64,000 bases of DNA from Sporosarcina sp. 6E9 (GCF_017921835.1 NZ_JAGEMN010000001.1:241874-305873), one strand, 5' to 3'. Positions 27,323 to 36,418 are shown, numbered from the stretch's first letter. Made by a program: numbers and translations. Notes: generated from the letters alone by a model not told the origin.

Positions 27323-28067
27323 TATCGACGATACAACGAGGAAATATCGTGAATATCATCAATCATCAAGTCATGCCCCATTCCTCCAGATGAAAAAATC
27401 ACCAAGAAGGGAGTATGAAGTCAAAAATCTAGATACGCCAAATAGACAAGTGAAATTTAAAATAGACCAATCTTTATTTCAAGAACCAATAGAGAAGTCT
27501 TTCCTTGAAGTACTAAAAAATAGAAGGACTTCTTGGACGTTTGGTGAGAGAGATATCAATGCGTTAGATTTTATGAAAATAATGTTATATAGCTTTGGAA
27601 TTAGCCAAGAAGAAGAACATAAAAGAACTTATCCTTCAGGGGGCCAATTTTATGCCATTGAAATTTATATTTTACCCACCAAACGCACTTTGAATTCTGG
27701 TTTATTCGCTTCAAACGTATATAAATATAATGTTTATAGCAATGAGATTGTAGAGATGGGACTATTTAACGTGGATGCGCTTAATAAGATAAGCGCTTCA
27801 ACAGATGTAGGTTTCTTTACGCTAGATGAATGCCAATTTGTGATTGTACTGGTGGGAAATGATAAGGATTTAGCAAAGAAATACCTAGACTTAACTTATC
27901 GAATCATGCTGCTAGAGACAGGACATATGGCACAAAATTTCCTATTGGCGTGCACAGCACTAGAAATATCTAGTGTTCCGGTCGGGGGTTTTCATGAGCG
28001 TGAAATACGTGAAATGTTGGGATTATCTCAAGATCAAATGGTTCTATACACATTATTAGGGGGGTAG
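27300..28067 (+). CDS. SagB-type FMN azoline dehydrogenase
   Basis: 255 residues from the ATG at 27300 (GGAGG 9 bp before); it overlaps the preceding gene by 23 bp. Typical features are LKNRRTSWTFGERDIN near residue 75, YPSGGQFYAIEIYIL (FMN loop), YKYNVYSNEIVEM, then LLETGHMAQNFLLACTAL and VPVGGFHEREIREMLGL. These match SagB/McbC-type nitroreductase-fold enzymes, which oxidise azolines to aromatic azoles with FMN. Its presence indicates that the product carries thiazoles rather than thiazolines. Confidence 0.88.
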   Translation: MKWDMSFNIDDTTRKYREYHQSSSHAPFLQMKKSPRREYEVKNLDTPNRQVKFKIDQSLFQEPIEKSFLEVLKNRRTSWTFGERDINALDFMKIMLYSFGISQEEEHKRTYPSGGQFYAIEIYILPTKRTLNSGLFASNVYKYNVYSNEIVEMGLFNVDALNKISASTDVGFFTLDECQFVIVLVGNDKDLAKKYLDLTYRIMLLETGHMAQNFLLACTALEISSVPVGGFHEREIREMLGLSQDQMVLYTLLGG

Positions 28068-28071
28068 AGAG

Positions 28072-29097
28072 TTGTTAAAAGAAAACAGTGCGATAAAGCT
28101 GAAAGATAATTATCTGTTGTTAATAAATCCGAGGGGTAATCAAGAAGTGATTGTCTTCGATAAAAAAAATGAACAAATCATTTTAAAGTTAAATGTTGAA
28201 AAAATGTTAAAGCAGTATGCTTTAAACTTTGACGAAATTGGAAATAACTTTACATCGATGTTTACCTTGACGAAAACAGTTGAAGGTCAGCTAATGCTCA
28301 AAATATATACAATCTACCCCCATTTGTTTGACGTAGAAGCATTCGATTCAGTGAGTGTTAAACATGATTTGACGGATTATGAATATACAAAAACAATCGA
28401 TTTTAACGGGCTATTTACCACCTATGTGCTGAAAGAAAACCAGCCAAATCATGTTTGTATTCTGTGGGGGATTAATGATGTCAATGATACAATCATTCAA
28501 AGTTTATCAAAATTACAAATTCCAATCGTGCTTGTTCGTGCTACTGTGGAGCAGTTACAAGATATCCAATGTATTAGATTTTTAACCACCCGTAATTACG
28601 AAAGTATTGAGACCTATTATGATGAATTGAGAGCGAATCACGGTCTAGAGATAATTGATATAAGCTATGATAAGGAGCTATTCGAATCTAAACAGCCCAT
28701 CCATATAATAGATAATCGTCTAATCGATTACCGCTTAGTAGATGTAGAACAATTAAAAGATGTAATCGAAAGTGATATTACTTTGCATTACGGATTTTAT
28801 ATGAAGCAGTTCATCATTGGGCCGCTAATTATTAATGGGACAACTTATGGATACGATTCATTTAAACAAGTATTTCCATCTCCCGTATCCTTACCGACCA
28901 ATCCACAATCACTTATTGTTGCAGGATTAGTCAACCGATCCCTTTATTACATCATGAAAAATACATTGAAGTATTTAGCTGATGATGCCCAGTTACCGAT
29001 TAATCAAGTATTTGCTTTTGATAATTATAGCTTAAACTCAGAAGTTATCGATATAGAAGTAGCATCGTATAAAAATAGAGAAGGAGTGTTGAAATGA
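28072..29097 (+). CDS. RiPP-cluster protein, possibly a degenerate E1-like (ThiF-type) domain
   Basis: 341 residues from a TTG at 28072. The N-terminal 70 residues are a beta-rich domain (YLLLINPRGNQEVIVFDKK). A central Rossmann-like stretch (HVCILWGINDVNDTIIQSL, then IPIVLVRA) is followed by FIIGPLIINGTTYGYDSFKQ. The last motif resembles the GP-x-x-x-x-G-x-x-x-C-Y/C loop of E1-like partner proteins, with the metal-binding Cys lost. I read it as a vestigial or accessory E1-like partner for YcaO. Other readings, such as an immunity protein, cannot be excluded. Stop overlaps the ABC gene start (ATGA). Confidence 0.4.
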   Translation: MLKENSAIKLKDNYLLLINPRGNQEVIVFDKKNEQIILKLNVEKMLKQYALNFDEIGNNFTSMFTLTKTVEGQLMLKIYTIYPHLFDVEAFDSVSVKHDLTDYEYTKTIDFNGLFTTYVLKENQPNHVCILWGINDVNDTIIQSLSKLQIPIVLVRATVEQLQDIQCIRFLTTRNYESIETYYDELRANHGLEIIDISYDKELFESKQPIHIIDNRLIDYRLVDVEQLKDVIESDITLHYGFYMKQFIIGPLIINGTTYGYDSFKQVFPSPVSLPTNPQSLIVAGLVNRSLYYIMKNTLKYLADDAQLPINQVFAFDNYSLNSEVIDIEVASYKNREGVLK

Positions 29098-29846
29098 TAC
29101 TACAAATTAAAAACCTCCAAAAGTCTTATGGTAATAAAAAAGTCTTAAATAATATTTCATTTGAAGTAGAAGAGAACCAGATCATTGCAATATTAGGCCC
29201 AAACGGAGTTGGTAAAACTACTTTGTTGGAAATATTAATGACTTTAAAAAATTGGGATTCAGGTGAGATATTGTTTCATGGGCTAGATTTAAAGAAGAAA
29301 TCTAACTTATCGAAAATTCGTTCCAATATGGGCGTTGTATTTCAAGAAGGTGGCATGTATGCCTATTTGAAAATCGCAGAGATTCTCGATTTATTTGCAT
29401 CATTTCATAACATTGGTAAAGACAGAGTGGCAGAAGTAATCAAATTATTTTCCTTACAGTCCCATCTTCAAGTGAAATATGAAAAGTTATCAGGCGGCTG
29501 GAAAAAAAGAATATTGCTTGCCTGTGCTTTTTTAAACCACCCGAAAGTCTTGTTTTTAGATGAACCTACTACGGGTCTTGATCCAGAGGTGACAGATGAT
29601 TTATGGAAAATGATTGAAAAGTCTAAAGCACAAGGGGTTACTGTTCTTTTGTCCACCCATTCGTTGGAAGAAGTAGATATGTATGCTGACTATGTGTACA
29701 TATTAAATGATAGTGTCATTGCTGAACATGGAACGCCAGAAGCGTTAAAAAAGAAGTATAAAGCATTATATTTTAAAGAAGTCTATTTCAGGATTATAAA
29801 AAAGGAGGGCATACCGAATGAACAAGTCCCTTTTGAAGTTAAGTAA
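29094..29846 (+). CDS. ABC transporter ATP-binding protein of the RiPP cluster
   Basis: 250 residues. Walker A GPNGVGKTT, Q-loop FQEGGMYAYL, Walker B VLFLDEP, D-loop TTGLDPE and switch His in STHSLEE are all present. The signature is LSGGW rather than LSGGQ. It is of the drug/antibiotic (ABC-2, CcmA-like) class and pairs with the membrane protein encoded next, which begins 29 bp before this stop. Expected role: export of the mature peptide and with it self-protection. Confidence 0.92.
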   Translation: MILQIKNLQKSYGNKKVLNNISFEVEENQIIAILGPNGVGKTTLLEILMTLKNWDSGEILFHGLDLKKKSNLSKIRSNMGVVFQEGGMYAYLKIAEILDLFASFHNIGKDRVAEVIKLFSLQSHLQVKYEKLSGGWKKRILLACAFLNHPKVLFLDEPTTGLDPEVTDDLWKMIEKSKAQGVTVLLSTHSLEEVDMYADYVYILNDSVIAEHGTPEALKKKYKALYFKEVYFRIIKKEGIPNEQVPFEVK

Positions 29847-30552
29847 ATATGATTTCATCGTATTTTTTAGGGAACCATTCTTTGCGCTTCCGATACTCGT
29901 ATTGCCAGGTATTTTCTTCTTTGTATTCATGAAGATTTTTAGTGGACAAATTGGAGGACCAGAAAACTTTGGCCCGTATATACCGATTTATGCATTGTTA
30001 ATATCATTTTTGGTATTATTTTTTAATATTGGTATGCAATACGTTACGGAAAAAGAGAGGGGCATACATAAACGACTTGTCGTTTCATCTGTCAGTATCT
30101 ATCAAATCATCCTCACCTACGTCATTAGGGGCGTGATTCTATCTTTGTTAGGATTTGTAGAAATTTTAGCAATAGGAATTTTTGTATTCGATACGACAGT
30201 AACGGATCATATGTTTTTATTTATTATAACTTTTATTATAATAATTGGCATCACGCTACTATTTAGCTTATCTACACATAACTTATTTAAGAACTCGAAA
30301 CAGGTTTTACCCTATACGATTATCATGTTTCAGTATGTATTATTTGGTTCGGGTTTAATGTTTCCAACGGATGGAATTCCAAGTTATTTAAAGTTTTTAA
30401 TCGATATAAATCCTTTTTATCACATGAATGAAATACTATTGGGCGTATGGAATTGGACGGGTATTGAACTTGTGAATGTCCTCTATTTAATTGTTGTTGT
30501 CCTCTTATGTTTAGGTCTAATTTTCTTTAAATCTAATTCAAAGGAATATTAA
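29818..30552 (+). CDS. ABC-2 type permease of the RiPP cluster
   Basis: 244 residues with AAGGAGGGCATACCGA before the ATG. Six hydrophobic segments are visible: about residues 20-40, 55-78, 100-122, 130-150, 165-185 and 220-240. TEKERGIHKRLVVSSVSIYQII in the first cytoplasmic loop is typical of ABC-2 permeases. It forms a transporter with the preceding ATPase. It is the last gene of the cluster; repeat copy G starts 11 bp after the stop and no separate terminator is seen. Confidence 0.9.
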   Translation: MNKSLLKLSKYDFIVFFREPFFALPILVLPGIFFFVFMKIFSGQIGGPENFGPYIPIYALLISFLVLFFNIGMQYVTEKERGIHKRLVVSSVSIYQIILTYVIRGVILSLLGFVEILAIGIFVFDTTVTDHMFLFIITFIIIIGITLLFSLSTHNLFKNSKQVLPYTIIMFQYVLFGSGLMFPTDGIPSYLKFLIDINPFYHMNEILLGVWNWTGIELVNVLYLIVVVLLCLGLIFFKSNSKEY

Positions 30553-30562
30553 AAAATTGAAA

Positions 30563-30708
30563 GGTACCTGTGCAAGACACTATTCAAACAATACACTACA
30601 ATTGCATAATGCGAAGAGGGGATGTCGACTAAGTAACACCTTGTCGATGTCTTTTTGTATTTTTATCCGAAGTATCGAATTGTCATAAATCAACCTTGCA
30701 CAGGTACC
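30563..30708. repeat. 146-bp structured repeat, copy G (right boundary of RiPP region)
   Basis: Complete copy, 144 of 146 positions identical to copy F at the opposite end of the RiPP region and in the same orientation. Extra GGTAC-type motifs follow the right end (AAAAAGGTACTT). Confidence 0.95.
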
Positions 30709-30794
30709 CACTAAAAAGGTACTTACTAAAAGTGCCTAATAAAAGGTTGGTCTATTTTTTATTTACTGATTTTTGAAACGTTTCTTCTGCGATA

Positions 30795-30819
30795 TCGTAT
30801 AAGAGGGAATAGGTTTGAT
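30795..30819 (+). repeat. 25-bp sequence shared with 38978-39002
   Basis: TCGTATAAGAG plus GAATAGGTTTGAT with one base between differing (G here, T at the other site). Both stand just upstream of small genes, so a shared promoter-like segment is possible. Confidence 0.45.
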
Positions 30820-30856
30820 CTGTAGGAGCCTAGCCTTTAGATGGGGGAGAAGGAAT

Positions 30857-31354
30857 ATGAGAGAACTGTATCTGAAACAAAAAGCATTTAGCCTTAGTGG
30901 GGAGTTTTCTGTGAAAGATTCAGAAGGGAATGAGGTATATTTTATTGAGGGAAGTTTAATGAAAATACCGAAGACTTTTTCTGTAAGAAACAACGGGAGA
31001 AAAGAAGTTGCTAAGATTACGAAAAAAACTTTTAGTTTCTTACCAACTTTTTTTGTTGAAGTCCACGGGCAAGAAACGATGACGATTAAAAAAGAATTTT
31101 CTTTTTTGAAAGCACGCTATACAATCGATGCGGCGGGAATAGAAGTTCAGGGTAATTGGTGGGATATGGATTTTGAAGTTTATCAAAACAGAAATTTAAT
31201 CGGTTCTGTGAGTCAAAAGTGGTTCACTTGGGGCGATAGCTATCAGTTGCAAATTATAGATGAGAAAATGGAATCACTTCTCGTAGCGCTTGTTGTGGCA
31301 ATTGACTGTGCGAAAGCTGATAATCATGCAGCAACTAGTGTGGTGCCAGGGTGA
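30857..31354 (+). CDS. LURP-one-related (tubby-like) family protein
   Basis: 165 residues from the ATG at 30857, chosen because AGAAGGAAT precedes it; a longer frame opens at 30815. The pattern MRELYLKQKAFSLSGEFSVKD, FIEGSLMKIPKTFSV, then ITKKTFSFLPTFFVEV and NWWDMDFEVY follows the repeated beta-strand layout of the LURP-one-related beta-barrel (YxjI-like) around a hydrophobic C-terminal helix (LLVALVVAIDCAKA). The bacterial function is unknown; membrane or lipid association has been proposed for the fold. Confidence 0.8.
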   Translation: MRELYLKQKAFSLSGEFSVKDSEGNEVYFIEGSLMKIPKTFSVRNNGRKEVAKITKKTFSFLPTFFVEVHGQETMTIKKEFSFLKARYTIDAAGIEVQGNWWDMDFEVYQNRNLIGSVSQKWFTWGDSYQLQIIDEKMESLLVALVVAIDCAKADNHAATSVVPG

Positions 31355-31399
31355 AATTACCCCCTTTATTTCCGATGCAGTTAAAAGTATTTATAAATA

Positions 31400-31440
31400 A
31401 CGATTAGCGACCTCTATTGGTTCAGCTGATCGTTTTTTTT
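31400..31440 (+). terminator. Intrinsic terminator after the LURP-one-related gene
   Basis: ACGATTAGC pairs with GCTGATCGT (one wobble), then eight T. Confidence 0.75.
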
Positions 31441-31594
31441 ACGCCTACTTGGCTATGTCCAAACATTTGAACCGATATATAAATAATCCTGATAAGTGGA
31501 TAGTGCAAAGAGTTTAATTGGAGAAGAAATTGGACAAGTTCTCTTAAAAGAGGTCGATTCATTTTACACATTATAAATCAAGGGGATATATCCA

Positions 31595-32770
31595 ATGACA
31601 AGTAGTAATTTCAAAAAGTTAGCGGAAATTAGACATGCGCTCAATGTAAAGTTTTACGAACGCGAGCAGGAAATTGAGGGAATTCTTGTCGCTCTACTCT
31701 CGAGACAGCATATGCTCATGATTGGGCCACCCGGAACTGCAAAGTCAGCATTATCGGTTGAGTTGTCTAAAATTATAACAGGAACAGAATACTTTCAGTG
31801 GTTACTCACAAGGTTCAGCACGCCTGAGGAAGTATTTGGCCCGTTGTCTTTAAAAGACCTTGAGCAAGGTGTGTATAAAAGGAATACCGCAACTAAAATG
31901 CCGGAAGCACATCTGGTTTTCTTGGATGAAGTATTTAAGGCAAACTCAGCAATATTGAATAGCTTACTAACCCTTATTAATGAAAGATTATTTTATAATA
32001 GTGGACCGCCCACTAGGGTCCCCATAATATCCGTAATCGGAGCATCGAATGAATATCCCGAGGAAGATGAAAATTTGGAGGCCTTATTCGATCGTTTTAT
32101 TTTACGATTCGAAGTGAAACGCATTGAAGAAGAAGCGAATTTTATATCTATGATGAAGGCTACTGAAAAGAACGAGTTGATGCCCTCAATGACAATGGAG
32201 GAATTACTGCAACTACAGAAATTAGCGGAGCAGGTAGAGATTCCTGATGTTGTATATGAAGCGCTGATTAAAATTCGTCATGGGTTAAAAGATGAAGGGA
32301 TACGCCCGTCAGATCGTAGGTTTAAGCAGTCACTCAGTTTACTTCAAGCAAAAGCCTTAGTCAACCAAAGGCAAATCGTGGTAGTGGAAGATCTCTCAAT
32401 TCTTGAACATGTACTTTGGGAAACGGTGGACCAAATAGAGACTGTTTCAAACATCATTTCCAACCACACATATACCTTCGTGAATAAAGCGCTTTATGCC
32501 ATTCAAAATGAAGCGAATGAAGTATATTATTCGGTACTTCATGATGATTCAACAGCGTATGGAATGGAAGCCTCTCAAAAAATGAAAATATTAGTTGCTG
32601 ATTTGAATAACTTGAAAAATAACAACCAAGCGCGAAAGGCTGATATCGATGCATTACTGGATAAAGTGAATGTGATGCAACATGAAATTCTAAATCGTAT
32701 GTTGGAACCATGGTATTTTGACGCGATAAATGAAAAGAAAGAATCCACCAGTTCCTTTTTCAAAATGTGA
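31595..32770 (+). CDS. MoxR-family AAA+ ATPase, RavA-like
   Basis: 391 residues. Walker A GPPGTAKSAL (near residue 45), Walker B LVFLDEVFKANSAILNSLL, sensor 1 ISVIGASNE and DRFILRFEV fit the MoxR/RavA branch. The C-terminal third is helical. It is followed 15 bp later by a VWA protein, the standard partner. In E. coli RavA-ViaA modulates respiratory enzymes and aminoglycoside sensitivity; here a chaperone-like or metal-insertion role is inferred only. The intergenic region 31441-31594 contains nothing obvious except a purine-rich AAGGGGATATA site before the ATG. Confidence 0.9.
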   Translation: MTSSNFKKLAEIRHALNVKFYEREQEIEGILVALLSRQHMLMIGPPGTAKSALSVELSKIITGTEYFQWLLTRFSTPEEVFGPLSLKDLEQGVYKRNTATKMPEAHLVFLDEVFKANSAILNSLLTLINERLFYNSGPPTRVPIISVIGASNEYPEEDENLEALFDRFILRFEVKRIEEEANFISMMKATEKNELMPSMTMEELLQLQKLAEQVEIPDVVYEALIKIRHGLKDEGIRPSDRRFKQSLSLLQAKALVNQRQIVVVEDLSILEHVLWETVDQIETVSNIISNHTYTFVNKALYAIQNEANEVYYSVLHDDSTAYGMEASQKMKILVADLNNLKNNNQARKADIDALLDKVNVMQHEILNRMLEPWYFDAINEKKESTSSFFKM

Positions 32771-32785
32771 GGAGCAGCGAATTTT

Positions 32786-34219
32786 ATGAAGCATACTAAA
32801 ATTACTTATAGCACTTTTTCAGTATTGAACACAGACGCATTTGATAGAAGGCGTTTCGGTGAAATTTTTGAACTGTCCGCTCGTTTACAAAAGTTAAGAG
32901 AGGAAGCTGCTTTGCCAATGTTTGAACACTTGCTTTCTGACATTTGGGCATCCTTATATAAGATGAAACCTAAAATTAGGGCGGGGGAAGTTGATCCTGA
33001 ACTGATCGTTAATAGATTAATGATGGAAAAAGTAATGGGCGCAGAGCATTTTGTGAACTATCGACGGTTTACACGACTGGATGATTTATCATCAGCAATT
33101 GGAACCATGAAGATTGGAGAGAAATTAAACGAGTGGTTCGCAGAGCAAAAGATGGCGGATGAAGAATTGCATGGTGACATTCAAGGAATTCAGCGCATGC
33201 AAATGCAAATTCAAAAAGAATGTAGCCCTGAAAATACTCATGCGAAACTTGAAAAAGACGTAAATAAAGCGATGAAAGACTTGCATGAACAAATTCAAAA
33301 GACGATGCAACAAAACGCGCATAAAATTTCCGTCACAATTGAAGAAGCCATGCAAGAGACCATTCAAGTGAAAGACAGCATAAAATCATTACTTGGCGGC
33401 ACTTATGCAGGTAGCGGGGATGCTGAACTAAAAAAAGTTCCTTTGCGGGACCAAATTTCATTAGCAGAAAAAATTGCATCTACGAATCAAATGCAAGAAA
33501 TTGCTGACTGGGCGGGTCGATTTAAACAAATCGCTCGTAAAAAACAGAAAATCAAGCATCGTGAATCACTGGAAAGAAGTGGCGTTACATTCGGTAATAA
33601 TATTGAAAGACTGCTCCCAATGGAATTAGTTTTGTACACCCATCCTGTCACGAGGATAGACTTTCTACGTCGCTTTGCGGAAGGGCAGACGATGCAATAT
33701 GAACAAAATGGTAGAGAGGTTTTGGGGAAAGGGCCGATTGTACTTTGTTTAGATCAGTCTGGAAGCATGTACAATTTTGACACGCAGTCGAAAGGTTTTA
33801 CATTAGCGCTGATGTCGATTGCAAGCAAGCAGAGAAGAGATTTTTTTTTAGTCGTGTTCTCAACACGTACGCAAATATTTAAATATATAAAAGGGAAAAC
33901 AAAAACCTCTGACATCTTCAGTTTAGCTCAAACTTTTTTGGGTGGAGGTACGGATTTTACGCTTCCGCTTCAAGAAGCGGTGAGAGTAATCAACGAAAGT
34001 CGTTTTAAACAAGCAGATGTCGTTTTCGTTACCGATGGTGAGAATGAAGTGGATGAATCATTTCTGGAAGTATTTAATAAGAAGAAAAGTGAAAAAGATT
34101 TTAAAGTATTAGCTTTAGTCATAGGAAATCATACAGATACGGTAGAACAGTTTTCAGATAAGGTCGTACGTGTTACAGATTTAGACGATTCTGGAAGCTT
34201 TACAGCGTTTGAAATATAA
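32786..34219 (+). CDS. VWA-domain protein, ViaA-like
   Basis: 477 residues. The N-terminal two thirds are helical with a long charged coiled-coil-like stretch (about residues 115-200). The C-terminal von Willebrand A domain starts at IVLCLDQSGSMYN, where D-x-S-x-S is the MIDAS metal site, followed by GGGTDFTLPL (MIDAS Thr) and VVFVTDGENEVDE (MIDAS Asp). It pairs with the RavA-like ATPase encoded just upstream, and GGAG lies before the ATG. The operon is closed by a UUCG-loop terminator. Confidence 0.88.
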   Translation: MKHTKITYSTFSVLNTDAFDRRRFGEIFELSARLQKLREEAALPMFEHLLSDIWASLYKMKPKIRAGEVDPELIVNRLMMEKVMGAEHFVNYRRFTRLDDLSSAIGTMKIGEKLNEWFAEQKMADEELHGDIQGIQRMQMQIQKECSPENTHAKLEKDVNKAMKDLHEQIQKTMQQNAHKISVTIEEAMQETIQVKDSIKSLLGGTYAGSGDAELKKVPLRDQISLAEKIASTNQMQEIADWAGRFKQIARKKQKIKHRESLERSGVTFGNNIERLLPMELVLYTHPVTRIDFLRRFAEGQTMQYEQNGREVLGKGPIVLCLDQSGSMYNFDTQSKGFTLALMSIASKQRRDFFLVVFSTRTQIFKYIKGKTKTSDIFSLAQTFLGGGTDFTLPLQEAVRVINESRFKQADVVFVTDGENEVDESFLEVFNKKKSEKDFKVLALVIGNHTDTVEQFSDKVVRVTDLDDSGSFTAFEI

Positions 34220-34230
34220 AAGATTAATGG

Positions 34231-34257
34231 GCACTGTCTTCGGACGGTGCTTATTTT
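34231..34257 (+). terminator. Intrinsic terminator of the RavA/ViaA-like operon
   Basis: GCACTGTC - TTCG - GACGGTGC then TTATTTT; a UUCG tetraloop hairpin with one wobble pair. Confidence 0.8.
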
Positions 34258-34296
34258 AGGTACCATTTTTTGGTGCTTTTTTCGGTACCCTTTTTC

Positions 34297-34442
34297 GGTA
34301 CCTGTGCACGACACTATTCAATAAATTCACTACAATTGCATAAACCGAGAAGGGGGTATTGACTATATAACACCTTGTCGATGGCCATTTGGATTTTTAT
34401 CCGAGTTTTTGAATTGTCATAATTCAACCTTGCACAGGTACC
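34297..34442. repeat. 146-bp structured repeat, copy H
   Basis: Complete termini, but a decayed central stem (right arm GTCGATGGCC). Flanked by several GGTACC/GGTGC motifs between 34258 and 34297 and again at 34448. Confidence 0.92.
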
Positions 34443-34627
34443 TTTTAGGTGCTTTTTAATAAATCCCGCTCCCACTAATTGAAAATTAACCTTATCGCCT
34501 AAAGGATATATAATAGAGCTAAATAGAACAATTTCAACGTCGTAGTCTTTATATTATTGGGGTGAATATTATAGTTTTAGGGTATTGATTTATAAAGCGT
34601 TTTTAAAAAATAAAAGAGGTGATTACG

Positions 34628-36412
34628 ATGCAGGTCAAAAAGCGATTTCAAAATATGTTTGATGGCATTATAAAAGCCACCAACCGTTATCCACTAACAC
34701 TTGCTTTACTTTTAGCGGCTGCCGTTACTAGTGGAATTATCATCCACCAAGATAGAGATCATTATGTACAGTATTTAGTAACGTTTTTAATAGGAGCGCT
34801 CTTAAGTACAGTAGCACAACAGATTTACGAACGCTTCTTTACGAAGGAAAGTGAACGCCTACTACTAATGGTCGGTGCTTTAGTTTTAGCAGGCGCATAC
34901 TTTTTTGCCATCTACCCTGAAGATACTTTCAATATGGAAACGGGTATAAAAACAGGGGTCGCAGTATTTGCACTTCTGATGGCATTCATATGGATACCTT
35001 CTATTAAAAGTAAACTAACTTTTAATGAAAGTTTTATGGCAACATTTAAAGCTATTTTTATAACCATCCTATTTACAGGGATTATTGCTAGCGGCATTAG
35101 TTTAATCATTTTTGCGGTCGATAATCTATTGTTTTCTGTAGCTGATAATACGATTCCGCAAACATTAAATATCGTCTTTACTTTATTTGCGCCAATCTTT
35201 TTTCTATCCATTACACCGCCTTATTTAGGAAAAAAGGATACAGCTTTACCAACTAAGCAATTGGCGCTACGAGAGGAAAAATTGCAAAGCGCTGTCAGTT
35301 GTCCTAACAATTTAAGTATCTTAATTTCTTATATTATTATTCCGATAACTGTTTTATATACGGTCATTCTTCTAGCTTATATTCTACTGAATATCGACGG
35401 AGATTTTTGGACGAAGAACCTATTAGAACCACTATTGGTGTCGTATGCAATTACCGTTATTGTCGTTTATATTTTAGCAAGTCACCTTGAAAATAAATTC
35501 GCACACTACTTTAGAGTAATATTTCCAAAAGTATTGATACCGATTGTTTTATTTCAAACGATTGCCTCTATTGTTAAAATTAGTGAATTGGGCATTACGT
35601 ATGGAAGGTATTATGTGATTCTCTTCGGTGTCTTTGCGATCATCGCTGGTATCGTATTCAGCTTCATGCCCGTGAGGAAAAATGGTCTAATCGTTGCTGT
35701 CTTACTCATTTTTTCAGTCATTTCTATCATGCCACCAGTTGATGCCTTTACGGTAAGCCGTTCAAATCAAATCAGCTTGCTGAAAGGAACATTATTAGAT
35801 AATAATATGCTGGAAAATGATACGATTTTACCAAATTCAACAATATCAAATGAAGATAAGAAAGTAATTACACAAACCACCAGTTATTTAGAAAATATGG
35901 GCTATACCGATAAAATCGATTGGTTGCCCAATAATATCAATTACAATAATAACTTCGAGGAGACCTTTGGATTTACACAAGTTTACGATGAAGTTGAGGA
36001 AAACTTGTATCAAAGTCAATTTGTTTACTTAAACTGGGATAAGAGTCCAGTTGTCGATATTGCAGATTATCAACATATGATTAATCTAACAATTCATAAT
36101 CCGCATGGTTCTGAGGACTCGATTAATATTGAACAAGACGGCTCTACCTATAAAGTATCAAAGGGCTACGACGAAAATAGTGTGATGTCGATTCGTGTAT
36201 TGAATGAAAATGAAGAAGAATTAATTGTTCTAGACACTGAAAAGATCTTTACTAAAATTCTTAGCAAGTACAATGGAAATGAAATCTCAGTAGAGCAGGC
36301 TACAATTACAGAGGAAAACGATAAAGTAAAACTGAGTGTCCTAGCCAAAACCATTGATCGATACGGAGATGAATATAACGCCGATATTTATCTCTTCATC
36401 AATATTAAATAA
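34628..36412 (+). CDS. DUF4153-type polytopic membrane protein
   Basis: About 594 residues from the ATG at 34628, because AGAGGTG lies just before it inside a longer frame opening at 34619. Roughly eleven hydrophobic segments fill residues 15-390, with FNESFMATFKAIFITILFTGIIASGISLIIFAVDNLLF as the family-like core, followed by a soluble, acidic C-terminal domain (about residues 400-594). The layout agrees with DUF4153 proteins of Bacillales. Function unknown. The preceding 180 bp (34443-34627) are AT-rich with no recognised signal. Confidence 0.75.
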   Translation: MQVKKRFQNMFDGIIKATNRYPLTLALLLAAAVTSGIIIHQDRDHYVQYLVTFLIGALLSTVAQQIYERFFTKESERLLLMVGALVLAGAYFFAIYPEDTFNMETGIKTGVAVFALLMAFIWIPSIKSKLTFNESFMATFKAIFITILFTGIIASGISLIIFAVDNLLFSVADNTIPQTLNIVFTLFAPIFFLSITPPYLGKKDTALPTKQLALREEKLQSAVSCPNNLSILISYIIIPITVLYTVILLAYILLNIDGDFWTKNLLEPLLVSYAITVIVVYILASHLENKFAHYFRVIFPKVLIPIVLFQTIASIVKISELGITYGRYYVILFGVFAIIAGIVFSFMPVRKNGLIVAVLLIFSVISIMPPVDAFTVSRSNQISLLKGTLLDNNMLENDTILPNSTISNEDKKVITQTTSYLENMGYTDKIDWLPNNINYNNNFEETFGFTQVYDEVEENLYQSQFVYLNWDKSPVVDIADYQHMINLTIHNPHGSEDSINIEQDGSTYKVSKGYDENSVMSIRVLNENEEELIVLDTEKIFTKILSKYNGNEISVEQATITEENDKVKLSVLAKTIDRYGDEYNADIYLFINIK

Positions 36413-36418
36413 ATTTTA

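Noticed and set aside
30857-34219. LURP-one-related and RavA/ViaA-like genes as part of the RiPP cluster
   Set aside because: They lie beyond repeat copy G, have own terminators, less AT-rich sequence and known families unrelated to RiPP maturation.
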